Shown in pieces: positions 54,089 to 61,213 of a stretch of DNA of 64,000 bases (positions are counted from its first letter, which is position 1; every line of letters starts with the position of its first letter). A program made the translations under genes and the position numbers. Origin of the DNA: Micromonospora sp. HK10 (GTDB taxonomy: Bacteria; Actinomycetota; Actinomycetes; Mycobacteriales; Micromonosporaceae); NCBI RefSeq assembly GCF_000982955.1, contig NZ_KQ058701.1, positions 19,014 through 83,013 on the forward strand, written 5' to 3'. Under the pieces are notes generated by a model. That model was not told the DNA's origin and made no database searches. It was given only the letters and a program-made list of their open reading frames with translations.

Positions 54089-54152
54089 CGTGCCGGTGCG
54101 GCACCCGCCCGACCCCGGTGGTCGAGCTGCCCCCACAGCGGACGGCAGGTGG

Positions 54153-54223
54153 AGACCAGAGCGGGGATCGAACCCGCGTGCACGGTTTTGCGGACCGCTC
54201 CCTCACCACTCGGGCATCTGGTC
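54153..54223 (-). tRNA. tRNA-Cys(GCA)-like, atypical
   Basis: A 71-nt cloverleaf folds with a 7-bp acceptor (GACCAGA/TCTGGTC), 3-bp D stem, 5-bp anticodon stem (GCGGT/ACCGT), a TTCGATC T-loop and loop CCGCAAA. The anticodon is GCA. Position 33 is C where U is almost universal, so decoding function is uncertain. It is the last gene of the rtcB tRNA array. Confidence 0.72.
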
Positions 54224-54235
54224 GGGATGAGGCGG

Positions 54236-54308
54236 TGCCCCCGGCTGGATTCGAACCAGCGACCTTCGGATCCGGAATCCGACGCGCTCTCCGCTGCGCC
54301 ACGGGGGC
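54236..54308 (-). tRNA. tRNA-Arg(CCG)
   Basis: A 73-nt cloverleaf with acceptor GCCCCCG/CGGGGGC, anticodon loop TTCCGGA (anticodon CCG) and T-loop TTCGAAT. No CCA is encoded. All stems are perfect; it looks functional. Confidence 0.9.
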
Positions 54309-54314
54309 GTGAGC

Positions 54315-54385
54315 TGCGAGCCGAGGACTCGAACCTCGAACCTTCCCGTCCAGAGCGGGACGTGCTGCCTGTTGCACCAGCTCGC
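54315..54385 (-). tRNA. tRNA-Gln(CTG)
   Basis: A 71-nt cloverleaf with acceptor GCGAGCT/GGCTCGC, anticodon stem TCCCG/CGGGA, loop CTCTGGA (anticodon CTG) and T-loop TTCGAGT. The body differs greatly from the usual actinobacterial tRNA-Gln I know, so it may be an extra copy. Confidence 0.83.
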
Positions 54386-54417
54386 AAGGGGTTCCGCTCC
54401 GGTACGGACGCGGACCG

Positions 54418-54490
54418 TGCCCCGACCAGGATTCGAACCTGGGCTCTCCGGTTTCGTAGACCGGCGCGCTCTCCGCTGCGCCACCGGGGC
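54418..54490 (-). tRNA. tRNA-Arg(ACG)
   Basis: A 73-nt cloverleaf with acceptor GCCCCGG/TCGGGGC, anticodon stem CCGGT/ACCGG, loop CTACGAA (anticodon ACG, normally edited to ICG) and T-loop TTCGAAT. It shares its D arm with the tRNA-Arg(CCG) gene two places on. Confidence 0.9.
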
Positions 54491-54537
54491 GGGATGACCG
54501 GCGCCCCACCCCCTCCCGGGGCGCCGGTCGCGGGGTG

Positions 54538-55737
54538 TCAGCCCTTCACGCAGACCACCTGCTTGAGGTGGGCGACCACCTCGACCAGGTCCTCCTGCTG
54601 GGCCATCACCCGGGTGATGTCCTTGTACGCGCCGGGGATCTCGTCGACCACCCCGGCGTCCTTGCGGCACTCCACGCCGGCCGTCTGCGCGGCCAGGTCG
54701 GCGGTGCTGTACGTCCGCTTCGCCTGCCCCCGCGACATCCGCCGCCCGGCCCCGTGCGAGGCCGAGCAGTACGCGTCGAGGTTGCCCTTGCCGCGCACGA
54801 TGTACGAGCCGGTGCCCATCGAGCCGGGGATGATGCCCAGGTCGCCCTTGCCGGCCCGGATGGCCCCCTTCCGGGTGACCAGCACGTCCACCCCGTCGTA
54901 CGTCTCCTCCGCCACATAGTTGTGGTGGCAGGAGATCGGCTCGTCGTAGCCGACCTGCGGGAACTCGTCCCGGACCACCTGACAGAGCAGGGCGAGCAGG
55001 ACGGCGCGGTTGCGCCGCGCGTACTCCTGCGCCCACCAGAGGTCCCGGCGGTAGGCGTCCATCTCCGGCGTGCCGGCGAGGAACACCGCCAGGTCCCGGT
55101 CGGGCAGGTCGACGTTGTGCGGCAGCCCGCGGGCCACCGCCATGTGCCGCTCGGCCAGTTCCTTGCCGATGTTGCGCGAGCCGGAGTGCAGCATCAGCCA
55201 GACCCGGCCGTCGTCGGTGCCGCCCTGCTCGAGGCAGACCTCGATGAAGTGGTTGCCACCGCCGAGCGTGCCGAGCTGCCGCTGGGCCCGGGTCTCCAGC
55301 TGTGCCACCTTCCGGTCGAGGGTGCCGAAGCGCCGCCAGAAGTCGACCCAGCCGGCCTGCTCCAGGCCGCGGATCCGGCGCGGGTCGACCGGGTCGTCGT
55401 GCTTGGCGAAGCCGACCGGGATGGCCGCCTCGATCGCGTTGCGCAGCGCGGCGAGGTCGTCGGGCAGGTCGGCGGCGGTGAGCGAGGTACGGACCGCGGA
55501 CATCCCGCAGCCGATGTCGACCCCGACGGCGGCCGGCGACACGGCCTGCCGCATGGCGATGACCGAGCCGACGGTGGCGCCCTTGCCGAAGTGCACGTCC
55601 GGCATGACCGCGACGCCCTGCACCCACGGCAGCGCGCCGATGTTGCGCAGCTGCCGGGCCGCCTGCGCCTCGATCGTGTACGGGTCGGTCCAGACCCGGA
55701 CCGGCGCCCGGGTACCGGCCAGCGGGGTGAAACCCAT
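54538..55737 (-). CDS. rtcB: RtcB-family RNA ligase
   Basis: This 399-residue enzyme has VAVMPDVHFGKGATVGSVI, VGVDIGCGMSAV (Mn ligands Asp and Cys), LGTLGGGNHFIEV, LHSGSRNIGK and the guanylylation site CSASHGAGRRMSR (His328). RtcB joins 2',3'-cyclic phosphate (or 3'-phosphate) and 5'-OH RNA ends, the products of tRNA-cleaving toxins and of intron removal. AGGAG precedes ATG at 55737. Three tRNA genes lie just upstream and four just downstream on the same strand, so ligase and tRNAs may be co-transcribed. Confidence 0.96.
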   Translation of the reverse strand: MGFTPLAGTRAPVRVWTDPYTIEAQAARQLRNIGALPWVQGVAVMPDVHFGKGATVGSVIAMRQAVSPAAVGVDIGCGMSAVRTSLTAADLPDDLAALRNAIEAAIPVGFAKHDDPVDPRRIRGLEQAGWVDFWRRFGTLDRKVAQLETRAQRQLGTLGGGNHFIEVCLEQGGTDDGRVWLMLHSGSRNIGKELAERHMAVARGLPHNVDLPDRDLAVFLAGTPEMDAYRRDLWWAQEYARRNRAVLLALLCQVVRDEFPQVGYDEPISCHHNYVAEETYDGVDVLVTRKGAIRAGKGDLGIIPGSMGTGSYIVRGKGNLDAYCSASHGAGRRMSRGQAKRTYSTADLAAQTAGVECRKDAGVVDEIPGAYKDITRVMAQQEDLVEVVAHLKQVVCVKG

Positions 55738-55765
55738 CGTCGTCTCCTTGCCTGAGGGATCTGCG

Positions 55766-55839
55766 AGCGGCTGGCCGGATTCGAACCGGCGATCTTCACC
55801 ATGGCGAGGTGACGCGCTGCCTGGCTGCGCTACAACCGC
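55766..55839 (-). tRNA. tRNA-Gly(GCC)-like, atypical
   Basis: A 74-nt cloverleaf with acceptor GCGGTTG/CAGCCGC, D stem GCGC/GCGC, anticodon stem TCACC/GGTGA, loop TCGCCAT and T-loop TTCGAAT. The anticodon reads GCC, but position 33 is C, not U. It lies 28 nt upstream of the rtcB start. Confidence 0.72.
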
Positions 55840-55865
55840 GAGGGCGGTCCCGGGTGGGACCGGCG

Positions 55866-55938
55866 TAGGCCGTGCGGGGCTCGAACCCGCAACCTCCCGG
55901 GTGAGAACCGGGTGAGCTTCCTGTTGCTCCAACGGCCC
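55866..55938 (-). tRNA. tRNA-Glu(CTC), divergent
   Basis: A 73-nt cloverleaf with acceptor GGGCCGT/ACGGCCT, D stem GAGC/GCTC, anticodon stem CCCGG/CCGGG, loop TTCTCAC (anticodon CTC) and T-loop TTCGAGC. The first acceptor pair is G-U. The sequence does not resemble the housekeeping tRNA-Glu of actinobacteria that I know. Confidence 0.82.
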
Positions 55939-55968
55939 GTGCGGGACGGCGTCGCCGTCCACGCGCTG

Positions 55969-56041
55969 TCCGGGACCGCGGAATCGAACCGCGTGTCTCT
56001 CGCGCCCAAGGCGAGCGGGTCAACCAGCTCCCTCGTCCCGG
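55969..56041 (-). tRNA. tRNA-Pro(TGG)
   Basis: A 73-nt cloverleaf with acceptor CCGGGAC/GTCCCGG beginning with C as tRNA-Pro does, anticodon stem CTCGC/GCGAG, loop CTTGGGC (anticodon TGG) and T-loop TTCGATT. It is the first gene of the array in transcription order. Confidence 0.85.
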
Positions 56042-56206
56042 ATGCCCGGCGCGGCGCGGTGCGCCGGCCGGGCTCGTGCTCATGCCGTCCACTGTGGAGT
56101 TGAGAAGAGGCGACGTCGCCGGCGGTGGGCCGGGACAGGAGAAGGTGGGGAGGTGCGCCGACGGTGGTCGGGTGGGCATCGGATCCTGCGGGCGTCGGTG
56201 GCGACG

Positions 56207-56246
56207 AAAAAGCCGCCCGGTCCCTGGTCGCGGGGCGGCGGGCGGC
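56207..56246 (-). terminator. Rho-independent-like terminator (minus strand)
   Basis: On the minus strand an 8-bp stem GCCGCCCG/CGGGCGGC is followed directly by five T residues, rare in this genome. It lies 21 nt after the stop of a 40-codon frame and about 285 bp after the ribosomal-protection gene, and separates that unit from the tRNA/rtcB array. The remaining bases 56043-56206 show no gene; the array promoter should lie there. Confidence 0.7.
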
Positions 56247-56267
56247 TGCGCGTGGGTCGCGCCGGCG

Positions 56268-56390
56268 CTAGAAGCGCCACCACCCGGATTGCCGCCGCTG
56301 CCGTCGGCACCGCCGCAGGCCGGGTTCGGCCAGCAGGGCACCGCCGCGCGGCGTGGGCCGCGGGGCCTGGGTGCGATTCTGCTGCGACAC
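56268..56390 (-). CDS. Possible 40-residue cationic peptide gene
   Basis: GTG at 56390 follows AGGGAG at good spacing and opens a frame of 40 codons ending in TAG at 56268. The product is basic with a C-terminal RRQRRQSGWWRF and a PTPRGGALLAEPG core. The terminator begins 21 nt after its stop, as for a short monocistronic unit. Upstream, TTGCGG and CATACC with 16-nt spacing could be a promoter. No family is recognised. Confidence 0.4.
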   Translation of the reverse strand: MSQQNRTQAPRPTPRGGALLAEPGLRRCRRQRRQSGWWRF

Positions 56391-56530
56391 GGCGTGCTCC
56401 CTGGAGGTGGAACCGGTTGACGTTGGCCCGTTCACGGTATGGGCAGCCCCGGGGAGACCGCAACGGATATTCGCGAGGAGGTTTCGGCCGGCGTCGGCAG
56501 GGGCGGTGCGGCCCCGCCGGCCACGGCCGG

Positions 56531-58537
56531 TCACCGGTCGGACCGGGCGGTGACCCGGCGGGCGACGGCGAGCAGGTACTCCTTGCGGTTGAGCGGGTCA
56601 TGGTCCCAGCGGGGCCGGCGCGGGACCGGGCCGCGCACCGGCCGGTAGTGGTCGAACTCGGCCTCCAGGCTGCCCTCGCCACGGGTCAGCGACGGCAGCC
56701 GCTGCTCCAGCGCGTGCACCCGGCCGGCCGGCACCTCCCCCTCCACCAGGTACGCGCCGCCGCGCAGTAGCGAGCTGCGGGGCACCGCGTCCAGGCCGGC
56801 GAGCACCGGCAGGACCGCGCCGAACAGGTCGGCCGGCACCTCCAGGCGGAACCGGTGCACCGGCTCGTGGACCCGGGTGCCGGCCTGGCGCAGCGCGGCC
56901 ATCAGCACCAGCGGGGTGAGGTTGCGGAAGTCGCCGGCGGTGCTGGACATGCTCTTGTCGAACACCGCGTGCGCGTGGCTCTGCCGGGCCCAGTAGCCGC
57001 CGTGGGTGAGGGTGACCACGCAGTCGAGCACCGACCAGCCGTGCAGCCCCTGGTGCAAGGTCTCCCGGACGGTGTCCTCGATGGCCTTGAGGAAGGCCGG
57101 CGGCATCGAGCCGAGTTCGATGCCGAGCCGGAAGGCCACTCCGCTGTCGACCGGCCCGGGCTCGATCCGGAGCCCGACCGTGCCGAGGAACGGGTTCGGG
57201 TCCTTGCCGATCCATTCCACCGCGGCGCCGACGCCGGTGAGTCGTTCGACGCAGACGGTGGTGGTCTCCCGGAAGGTGACCGGGACGCCGTACTCGTCGG
57301 CGAGGGTGGCCTCGATGACCTCCTTCTGCACCTCGCCGTAGAGGGAGACGGCGAGCTCCCGGCGCAGGTCGTCCTGACGCAGATTGATCAGCGGGTCCTG
57401 CTCGGCGAGCTGGACGAGCGCGGCGTGCAGCGCGGGCCGGTCGGTGGCCCGCGTGGGCTCGACGACGGTCTCCAGGGTGGGCGGGGAGAAGTGGTGCCGG
57501 CCGCCGGAGCGTTCCGGTGCCACGCCGATCGGGTCGCCGACGCGGACGTCGGTGAGGCCGTGCAGGCGGGCGATCCGGCCGGCGCCGACCGAGCCGGCCG
57601 GCGCCGCGTCACCGCCGTCGAAGACGGCCAGGGCGGTCACCTTGGCCTCCTGGTCGCCCCGGTACCGGATCCGGTCGCGGACCCGCACCGTGCCGGCGAA
57701 GATCCGGGCGTAGGCGATTTTCTCGCCGGCCGGGCCGCGTTCGACCTTGAACACCGTGCCGGACAGCGGCGCCTCGTCGTCGCCCTCGCCGGTCGGCAGC
57801 AGCTCGGCGATGGCGGCGATCAGGTCGTCCACCCCGGCGCCGGTGATCGCGGAGCCGGCGTGCACCGGGTGCACCCGGGCCCGGGCGGTCTGCGTGGCGA
57901 GCGCCGCCCGCAGCCGGGCGCCGGTGACCCCGCGCTCGTCGGCCAGGTACGCGCCGAGCAGCGCGTCGTCGTGCGCGGTGAGCAGGTCGACCAGCCGGGT
58001 GGTGTGGTCGGGGTCGTCGATCGGGTACGGGCGCCAGCGGGCCGCCGGGGTGCCGGCGGCCTCGACCCGGCCGAGGGCGACCGCGTACGGGGTGAGCCGG
58101 TCGGTGATCTGCCGCAGCACCCGGTCCGGGTCGGCGCCGGCCCGGTCCACCTTGTTCACGAAGATGAGGGTGGGGATGCCGAGCCGGTGCAGGGTGCGGG
58201 CGAGCACCCGGGTCTGGGCCTGGACGCCCTCGACGGCGGAGATGACGAGCACCGCGCCGTCGAGCACGCCGAGCGCCCGCTCCACCTCGGCGATGAAGTC
58301 GGGGTGGCCGGGGGTGTCGATCAGGTTGACCGTCACTCCGGCGACGGCGAAGGAGACCATCGCGGAGCGGATGGTGATGCCGCGCTGCCGCTCCAGCGCC
58401 ATGGTGTCGGTACGGGTGCTGCCGTCGTCCACGCTGCCAGGTACGTCGATGACGCCGGCGCTGTGCAGCAGCCGTTCGGTCAGGCTGGTCTTACCGGCGT
58501 CGACATGGGCGAGGATGCCGAGGTTGAGGGTTGCCAC
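56531..58537 (-). CDS. Ribosomal protection GTPase, OtrA/Tet(M) type
   Basis: This 668-residue EF-G-like GTPase has P-loop AHVDAGKTSLTERLL, switch I DTMALERQRGITI, DTPGHPDF, NKVD, domain II (GTVFKVERGPAGEKIAYARI), and C-terminal EF-G domains IV-V. Length and the STRTDTMALERQRGITI stretch match tetracycline-resistance ribosomal protection proteins, which chromosomally encoded actinomycete homologues also resemble; the real ligand may be another ribosome drug. The GTG start at 58537 has GGAGG 12 nt upstream, and a leader frame overlaps it. Confidence 0.93.
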   Translation of the reverse strand: MATLNLGILAHVDAGKTSLTERLLHSAGVIDVPGSVDDGSTRTDTMALERQRGITIRSAMVSFAVAGVTVNLIDTPGHPDFIAEVERALGVLDGAVLVISAVEGVQAQTRVLARTLHRLGIPTLIFVNKVDRAGADPDRVLRQITDRLTPYAVALGRVEAAGTPAARWRPYPIDDPDHTTRLVDLLTAHDDALLGAYLADERGVTGARLRAALATQTARARVHPVHAGSAITGAGVDDLIAAIAELLPTGEGDDEAPLSGTVFKVERGPAGEKIAYARIFAGTVRVRDRIRYRGDQEAKVTALAVFDGGDAAPAGSVGAGRIARLHGLTDVRVGDPIGVAPERSGGRHHFSPPTLETVVEPTRATDRPALHAALVQLAEQDPLINLRQDDLRRELAVSLYGEVQKEVIEATLADEYGVPVTFRETTTVCVERLTGVGAAVEWIGKDPNPFLGTVGLRIEPGPVDSGVAFRLGIELGSMPPAFLKAIEDTVRETLHQGLHGWSVLDCVVTLTHGGYWARQSHAHAVFDKSMSSTAGDFRNLTPLVLMAALRQAGTRVHEPVHRFRLEVPADLFGAVLPVLAGLDAVPRSSLLRGGAYLVEGEVPAGRVHALEQRLPSLTRGEGSLEAEFDHYRPVRGPVPRRPRWDHDPLNRKEYLLAVARRVTARSDR

Positions 58538-58601
58538 GAAGCGTCATGTCCTCCGGGTAGGCGGTCGTTCCCTTCTGGTGGGACATGGACGCGGCTCGCA
58601 T
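58491..58601 (-). CDS. Leader ORF overlapping the start of the ribosomal protection gene
   Basis: ATG at 58601 follows GAGGAG and opens a 36-codon frame, MRAASMSHQKGTTAYPEDM and a basic PRPCRRR end, which terminates 46 nt inside the ribosomal-protection CDS in another frame. Leader peptides control tet(M) and other ribosome-targeted resistance genes by translational or transcriptional attenuation; a similar role is inferred here. Confidence 0.45.
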   Translation of the reverse strand: MRAASMSHQKGTTAYPEDMTLRGNPQPRHPRPCRRR

Positions 58602-58783
58602 CGTGGTGCTCCTCCACTCGGTGGACGTCGTACCGGCATTGCAGCAGCCGGCCGGTGGACCCGGCAACCGGTTAACCCGCCCGGGTGACCGGGCGGCGGC
58701 GCACCCGCGCCTGGTCACCGCCCCCGGCGGCGGGACCGGGTGACCGCGCCGCGTCGGGCCGGCCCGATGCGGCGGAGGCACGA

Positions 58784-58816
58784 CGAACACCCCGGCCTGA
58801 GCGGCCGGGGTGTTCG
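58784..58816. terminator. Strong perfect hairpin, terminator or attenuator
   Basis: A perfect 14-bp stem (58784-58797 with 58803-58816) with a 5-nt loop. On the minus strand it begins 53 nt after the stop of the DUF6193-like gene and lies 247 bp before the GTG of the ribosomal-protection gene. Most likely it ends the upstream gene; it could also act in the leader of the downstream one. Bases 58602-58783 hold no supported gene. Confidence 0.72.
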
Positions 58817-58869
58817 ACACGTCGGTGGACCGTGGGCAGCCGCGCGGTGGCGGCCACGGCGCGGGCGGG

Positions 58870-59262
58870 CTACTGGAGCGACGCGACCGGGCGCCGCTTC
58901 ATCTCCTCCATGAACGGGAACGCGGCGGTCAGCTCGGGCAGCGTCGTCCCGGCCCGCCACGCGGCCGCCACCTGGGCGACCTGGAGCAGGTCGGTGGCGT
59001 CACCACGGGCCTGGACCTCGTCGGAGACCCGGAGGTCGATCATGAAGTAGCGGGCCTGGGCGCCGAGGCCGACACAGACCACGCCGTGGGCCGAGGCCAG
59101 CTCGGCACAGGTGAACCGGGCCCGCCCGTGGTCCGGGGCGGTGACCTCGCCGACGTCGAGCCGGTGCCGGGCGGCGGTGTCGGCGAGCGCGGCCGCGAGC
59201 CCACCCCGTTCGACCAGGTCCGGGTAGAGGCGCACACCCAGCGCCGACGACACGTCGCTCAT
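58870..59262 (-). CDS. DUF6193-like small protein
   Basis: This 130-residue protein has RARFTCAELASAHGVVCVGL, a central DEVQARGDATDLLQVAQVAA and a C-terminal TLPELTAAFPFMEEM. The combination of a helical ATDLxxVAxxxxAWxxG segment with LxxFPFxE resembles DUF6193 proteins, which are known mainly from actinomycete secondary-metabolism neighbourhoods. Assignment is by eye and tentative. ATG at 59262. Confidence 0.6.
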   Translation of the reverse strand: MSDVSSALGVRLYPDLVERGGLAAALADTAARHRLDVGEVTAPDHGRARFTCAELASAHGVVCVGLGAQARYFMIDLRVSDEVQARGDATDLLQVAQVAAAWRAGTTLPELTAAFPFMEEMKRRPVASLQ

Positions 59263-59429
59263 GCCTGACTCCCACTTCCTCGTGACAGAGACCAGCAGCG
59301 CGCGGGTTACGGGAATGTTTCCGGCGCGCCTCGCCATCCTGTCCCTCCCGGCCGCCTCCCGGCAATAGGAACTGTCCATTCGGCCTCCGTCGTGGCAGGT
59401 CGGCACCACCGGCGGTACGATCCCGCCCC

Positions 59430-60209
59430 ATGGCCCGGATCCGGTGCGACTTCTTCTCCGAGGCACTCGGCATGAGCACCTCGATGACCGTGCTGCTGCC
59501 CGAGCGCGCCGCCACGCAGATCGGGATGGCGGGCAGCGGGGCCACCGCCGATCCGCCGGTGCTCTACCTGCTGCACGGGCTGACCGACGACGACACGATC
59601 TGGACCCGGCGCACCGCGATCGAGCGGTACGTCGCGCCGCTCGGGCTGGCCGTGGTGATGCCGCAGGTCCAGCGCAGTTTCTACACCGACGAGGCACACG
59701 GCAACCGGTACTGGACCTTCCTCAGCGAGGAACTGCCGCTGGTCTGCCGATCCTTCTTCCGGCTCTCCGACCGGCCTGTCGACACCTTCGTGGCCGGCCT
59801 GTCGATGGGCGGCTACGGGGCGTTGAAGTGGGCGCTGCGGCAGCCGGGCCGGTTCGCGGCGGCGGCCAGTCTCTCCGGCGCGCTCGACGTGGCCCGCCGA
59901 CGCGACCACCCGACCCGCCCGCTGGATCCGGCGGTCTGGCACACCGTCTGGGGTGACCGCGCGGTGGCCGGCGCCGACGACGACACCATGGCGCTGCTGG
60001 AGCGTGCCGGCGACGACCTGCCGGCGCTCTACGTCGCGTGCGGCACCGAGGACTTCCTCCACGAGGACAACGTCCGCTTCGTGGAGACCGCCCGCCGGCG
60101 CGACGTGCCGCTGACCGTGGACTTCTCCCCCGGCGACCACGACTGGGCGTACTGGGACGCGAAGATCCAGGACGTGCTGGCCTGGCTGCCGTTGCGCCGC
60201 GACCCGTGA
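59430..60209 (+). CDS. Esterase, esterase-D / S-formylglutathione-hydrolase-like
   Basis: This 259-residue alpha/beta hydrolase has YLLHGLTDDDTIWTRRTAIE, the nucleophile elbow AGLSMGGYGALKWAL (Ser near 124), acidic residue in CGTEDFLHEDN and catalytic His in PGDHDWAYWD. It matches the putative-esterase (PF00756) family. No signal peptide. Substrate unknown. Confidence 0.9.
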   Translation: MARIRCDFFSEALGMSTSMTVLLPERAATQIGMAGSGATADPPVLYLLHGLTDDDTIWTRRTAIERYVAPLGLAVVMPQVQRSFYTDEAHGNRYWTFLSEELPLVCRSFFRLSDRPVDTFVAGLSMGGYGALKWALRQPGRFAAAASLSGALDVARRRDHPTRPLDPAVWHTVWGDRAVAGADDDTMALLERAGDDLPALYVACGTEDFLHEDNVRFVETARRRDVPLTVDFSPGDHDWAYWDAKIQDVLAWLPLRRDP

Positions 60210-60291
60210 CGGTCGGGCGCCGGTCCGCGGTCCGGCCGTCGGCCGGCCCGTCCCATGCTCCGAACGGCGAGCCTCACCGCAGCTCCGCCGC

Positions 60292-61152
60292 TCACCGCAG
60301 CGACGACCGGGCCACCGGAAAGTCGAAGTACGTCTTCGGGTACGGCTCGTCGAGGTAGCGGTAGTGCCACCACTCGCGGGGATAGTTCTCGAAGCCCTGC
60401 GCGGTCATCAGCCGCTTCAGCAACTGCCGGTTGTCCCGGGCCGTCCCGGTGATCCGGGCGTCGGCGGTGTGCGCGCGCGGATCGAAGCAGTCGAAGCCGG
60501 TGCCCATGTCGACGGAGTTGTCGGCGAAGCGCCGGCCGGCGGGCGCGGTGCAGGCCACCAGCGGCTGCCCGGGCGCGTACCCCGGCTGGTCGGGGGTGGG
60601 CACCGGGACGAGCGTGAGGTCGAGCGTGCTGCCCCGGCTGTGCGCGGTCGGCGCGCCGACGTAGCCGTCGGCGAAGAGCCGGTCCTTCGGCTCGGCGGGA
60701 TAGAACTCGCCCTTCATCTGCTGCTCGTCGGGGCGTTTCGCCCAGGCGACGAAGTCGTCCACGGCCCGCTGCGGGCGGTAGCAGTCGTACACCTTGAGGC
60801 TGCGCCCCTGGGCGAGCGCGGCGGTCTGCACCCGGTGCAGCGCCTCGGCCGCCCGGCGGGTGAGCAGGCAGCGCGGTTCGGCGTAGCCGGTGATCGGCCG
60901 GCCGACGAAGTTGTGCGCGCCGGCGTACCGGATGTCGGTGCGCACGCTCGGGTCGACGGCGGCGAGGTCGACGATGTCGGCCGGGGCGCGCGGCCCGGTC
61001 GGGGTGGCCGACGGGGTCGGCGGGACGGCCGACGGAGTGGGCGGCTTGGCCGGCGGTGGCGTCGGCGGCGGGGCGGGCGCCGGCCGCTGGCAGGCGGCCA
61101 GCGCCGCGGCCAGCACGGCCACGACGGTCGCCACCCGCACGCCGGTCCTCAC
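60292..61152 (-). CDS. VanX/DdpX-type D-Ala-D-Ala dipeptidase lipoprotein (M15D)
   Basis: This 286-residue protein has a lipoprotein signal with LAAALAAC, a Pro-rich linker, and an M15 peptidase domain with DIRYAGAHNFVGRPI, VYDCYRPQRAVDDFV, the zinc site AHSRGSTLDLTL and EWWHYRY. VanX enzymes hydrolyse D-Ala-D-Ala; extracellular lipoprotein members more probably act in wall turnover, since resistance-type VanX is cytosolic. I chose GTG at 61152, just before the signal peptide; the frame extends to 61194. Confidence 0.9.
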   Translation of the reverse strand: MRTGVRVATVVAVLAAALAACQRPAPAPPPTPPPAKPPTPSAVPPTPSATPTGPRAPADIVDLAAVDPSVRTDIRYAGAHNFVGRPITGYAEPRCLLTRRAAEALHRVQTAALAQGRSLKVYDCYRPQRAVDDFVAWAKRPDEQQMKGEFYPAEPKDRLFADGYVGAPTAHSRGSTLDLTLVPVPTPDQPGYAPGQPLVACTAPAGRRFADNSVDMGTGFDCFDPRAHTADARITGTARDNRQLLKRLMTAQGFENYPREWWHYRYLDEPYPKTYFDFPVARSSLR

Positions 61153-61213
61153 CCCGCCGTGTCTACCAGCATCAGGGGCGCGCCGGGCCGGCAAACGGTG
61201 GGCGCCCGCCCGG

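Noticed and set aside
49851..54136. Very long minus-strand frames across 49.8-54.1 kb
   Set aside because: They join the SDR or LysR frame to the antisense of neighbouring genes. High GC removes stop codons; only the segments with family motifs are real.
54118..54500. Protein frames across the tRNA cluster
   Set aside because: The bases fold into four tRNA cloverleafs; repeated FEPG/FEPA-type peptides in these frames are translated T-arms.
60292..61152. Vancomycin-resistance vanX
   Set aside because: The protein has a lipoprotein signal and no vanH/vanA neighbours, so a wall-turnover role fits better.
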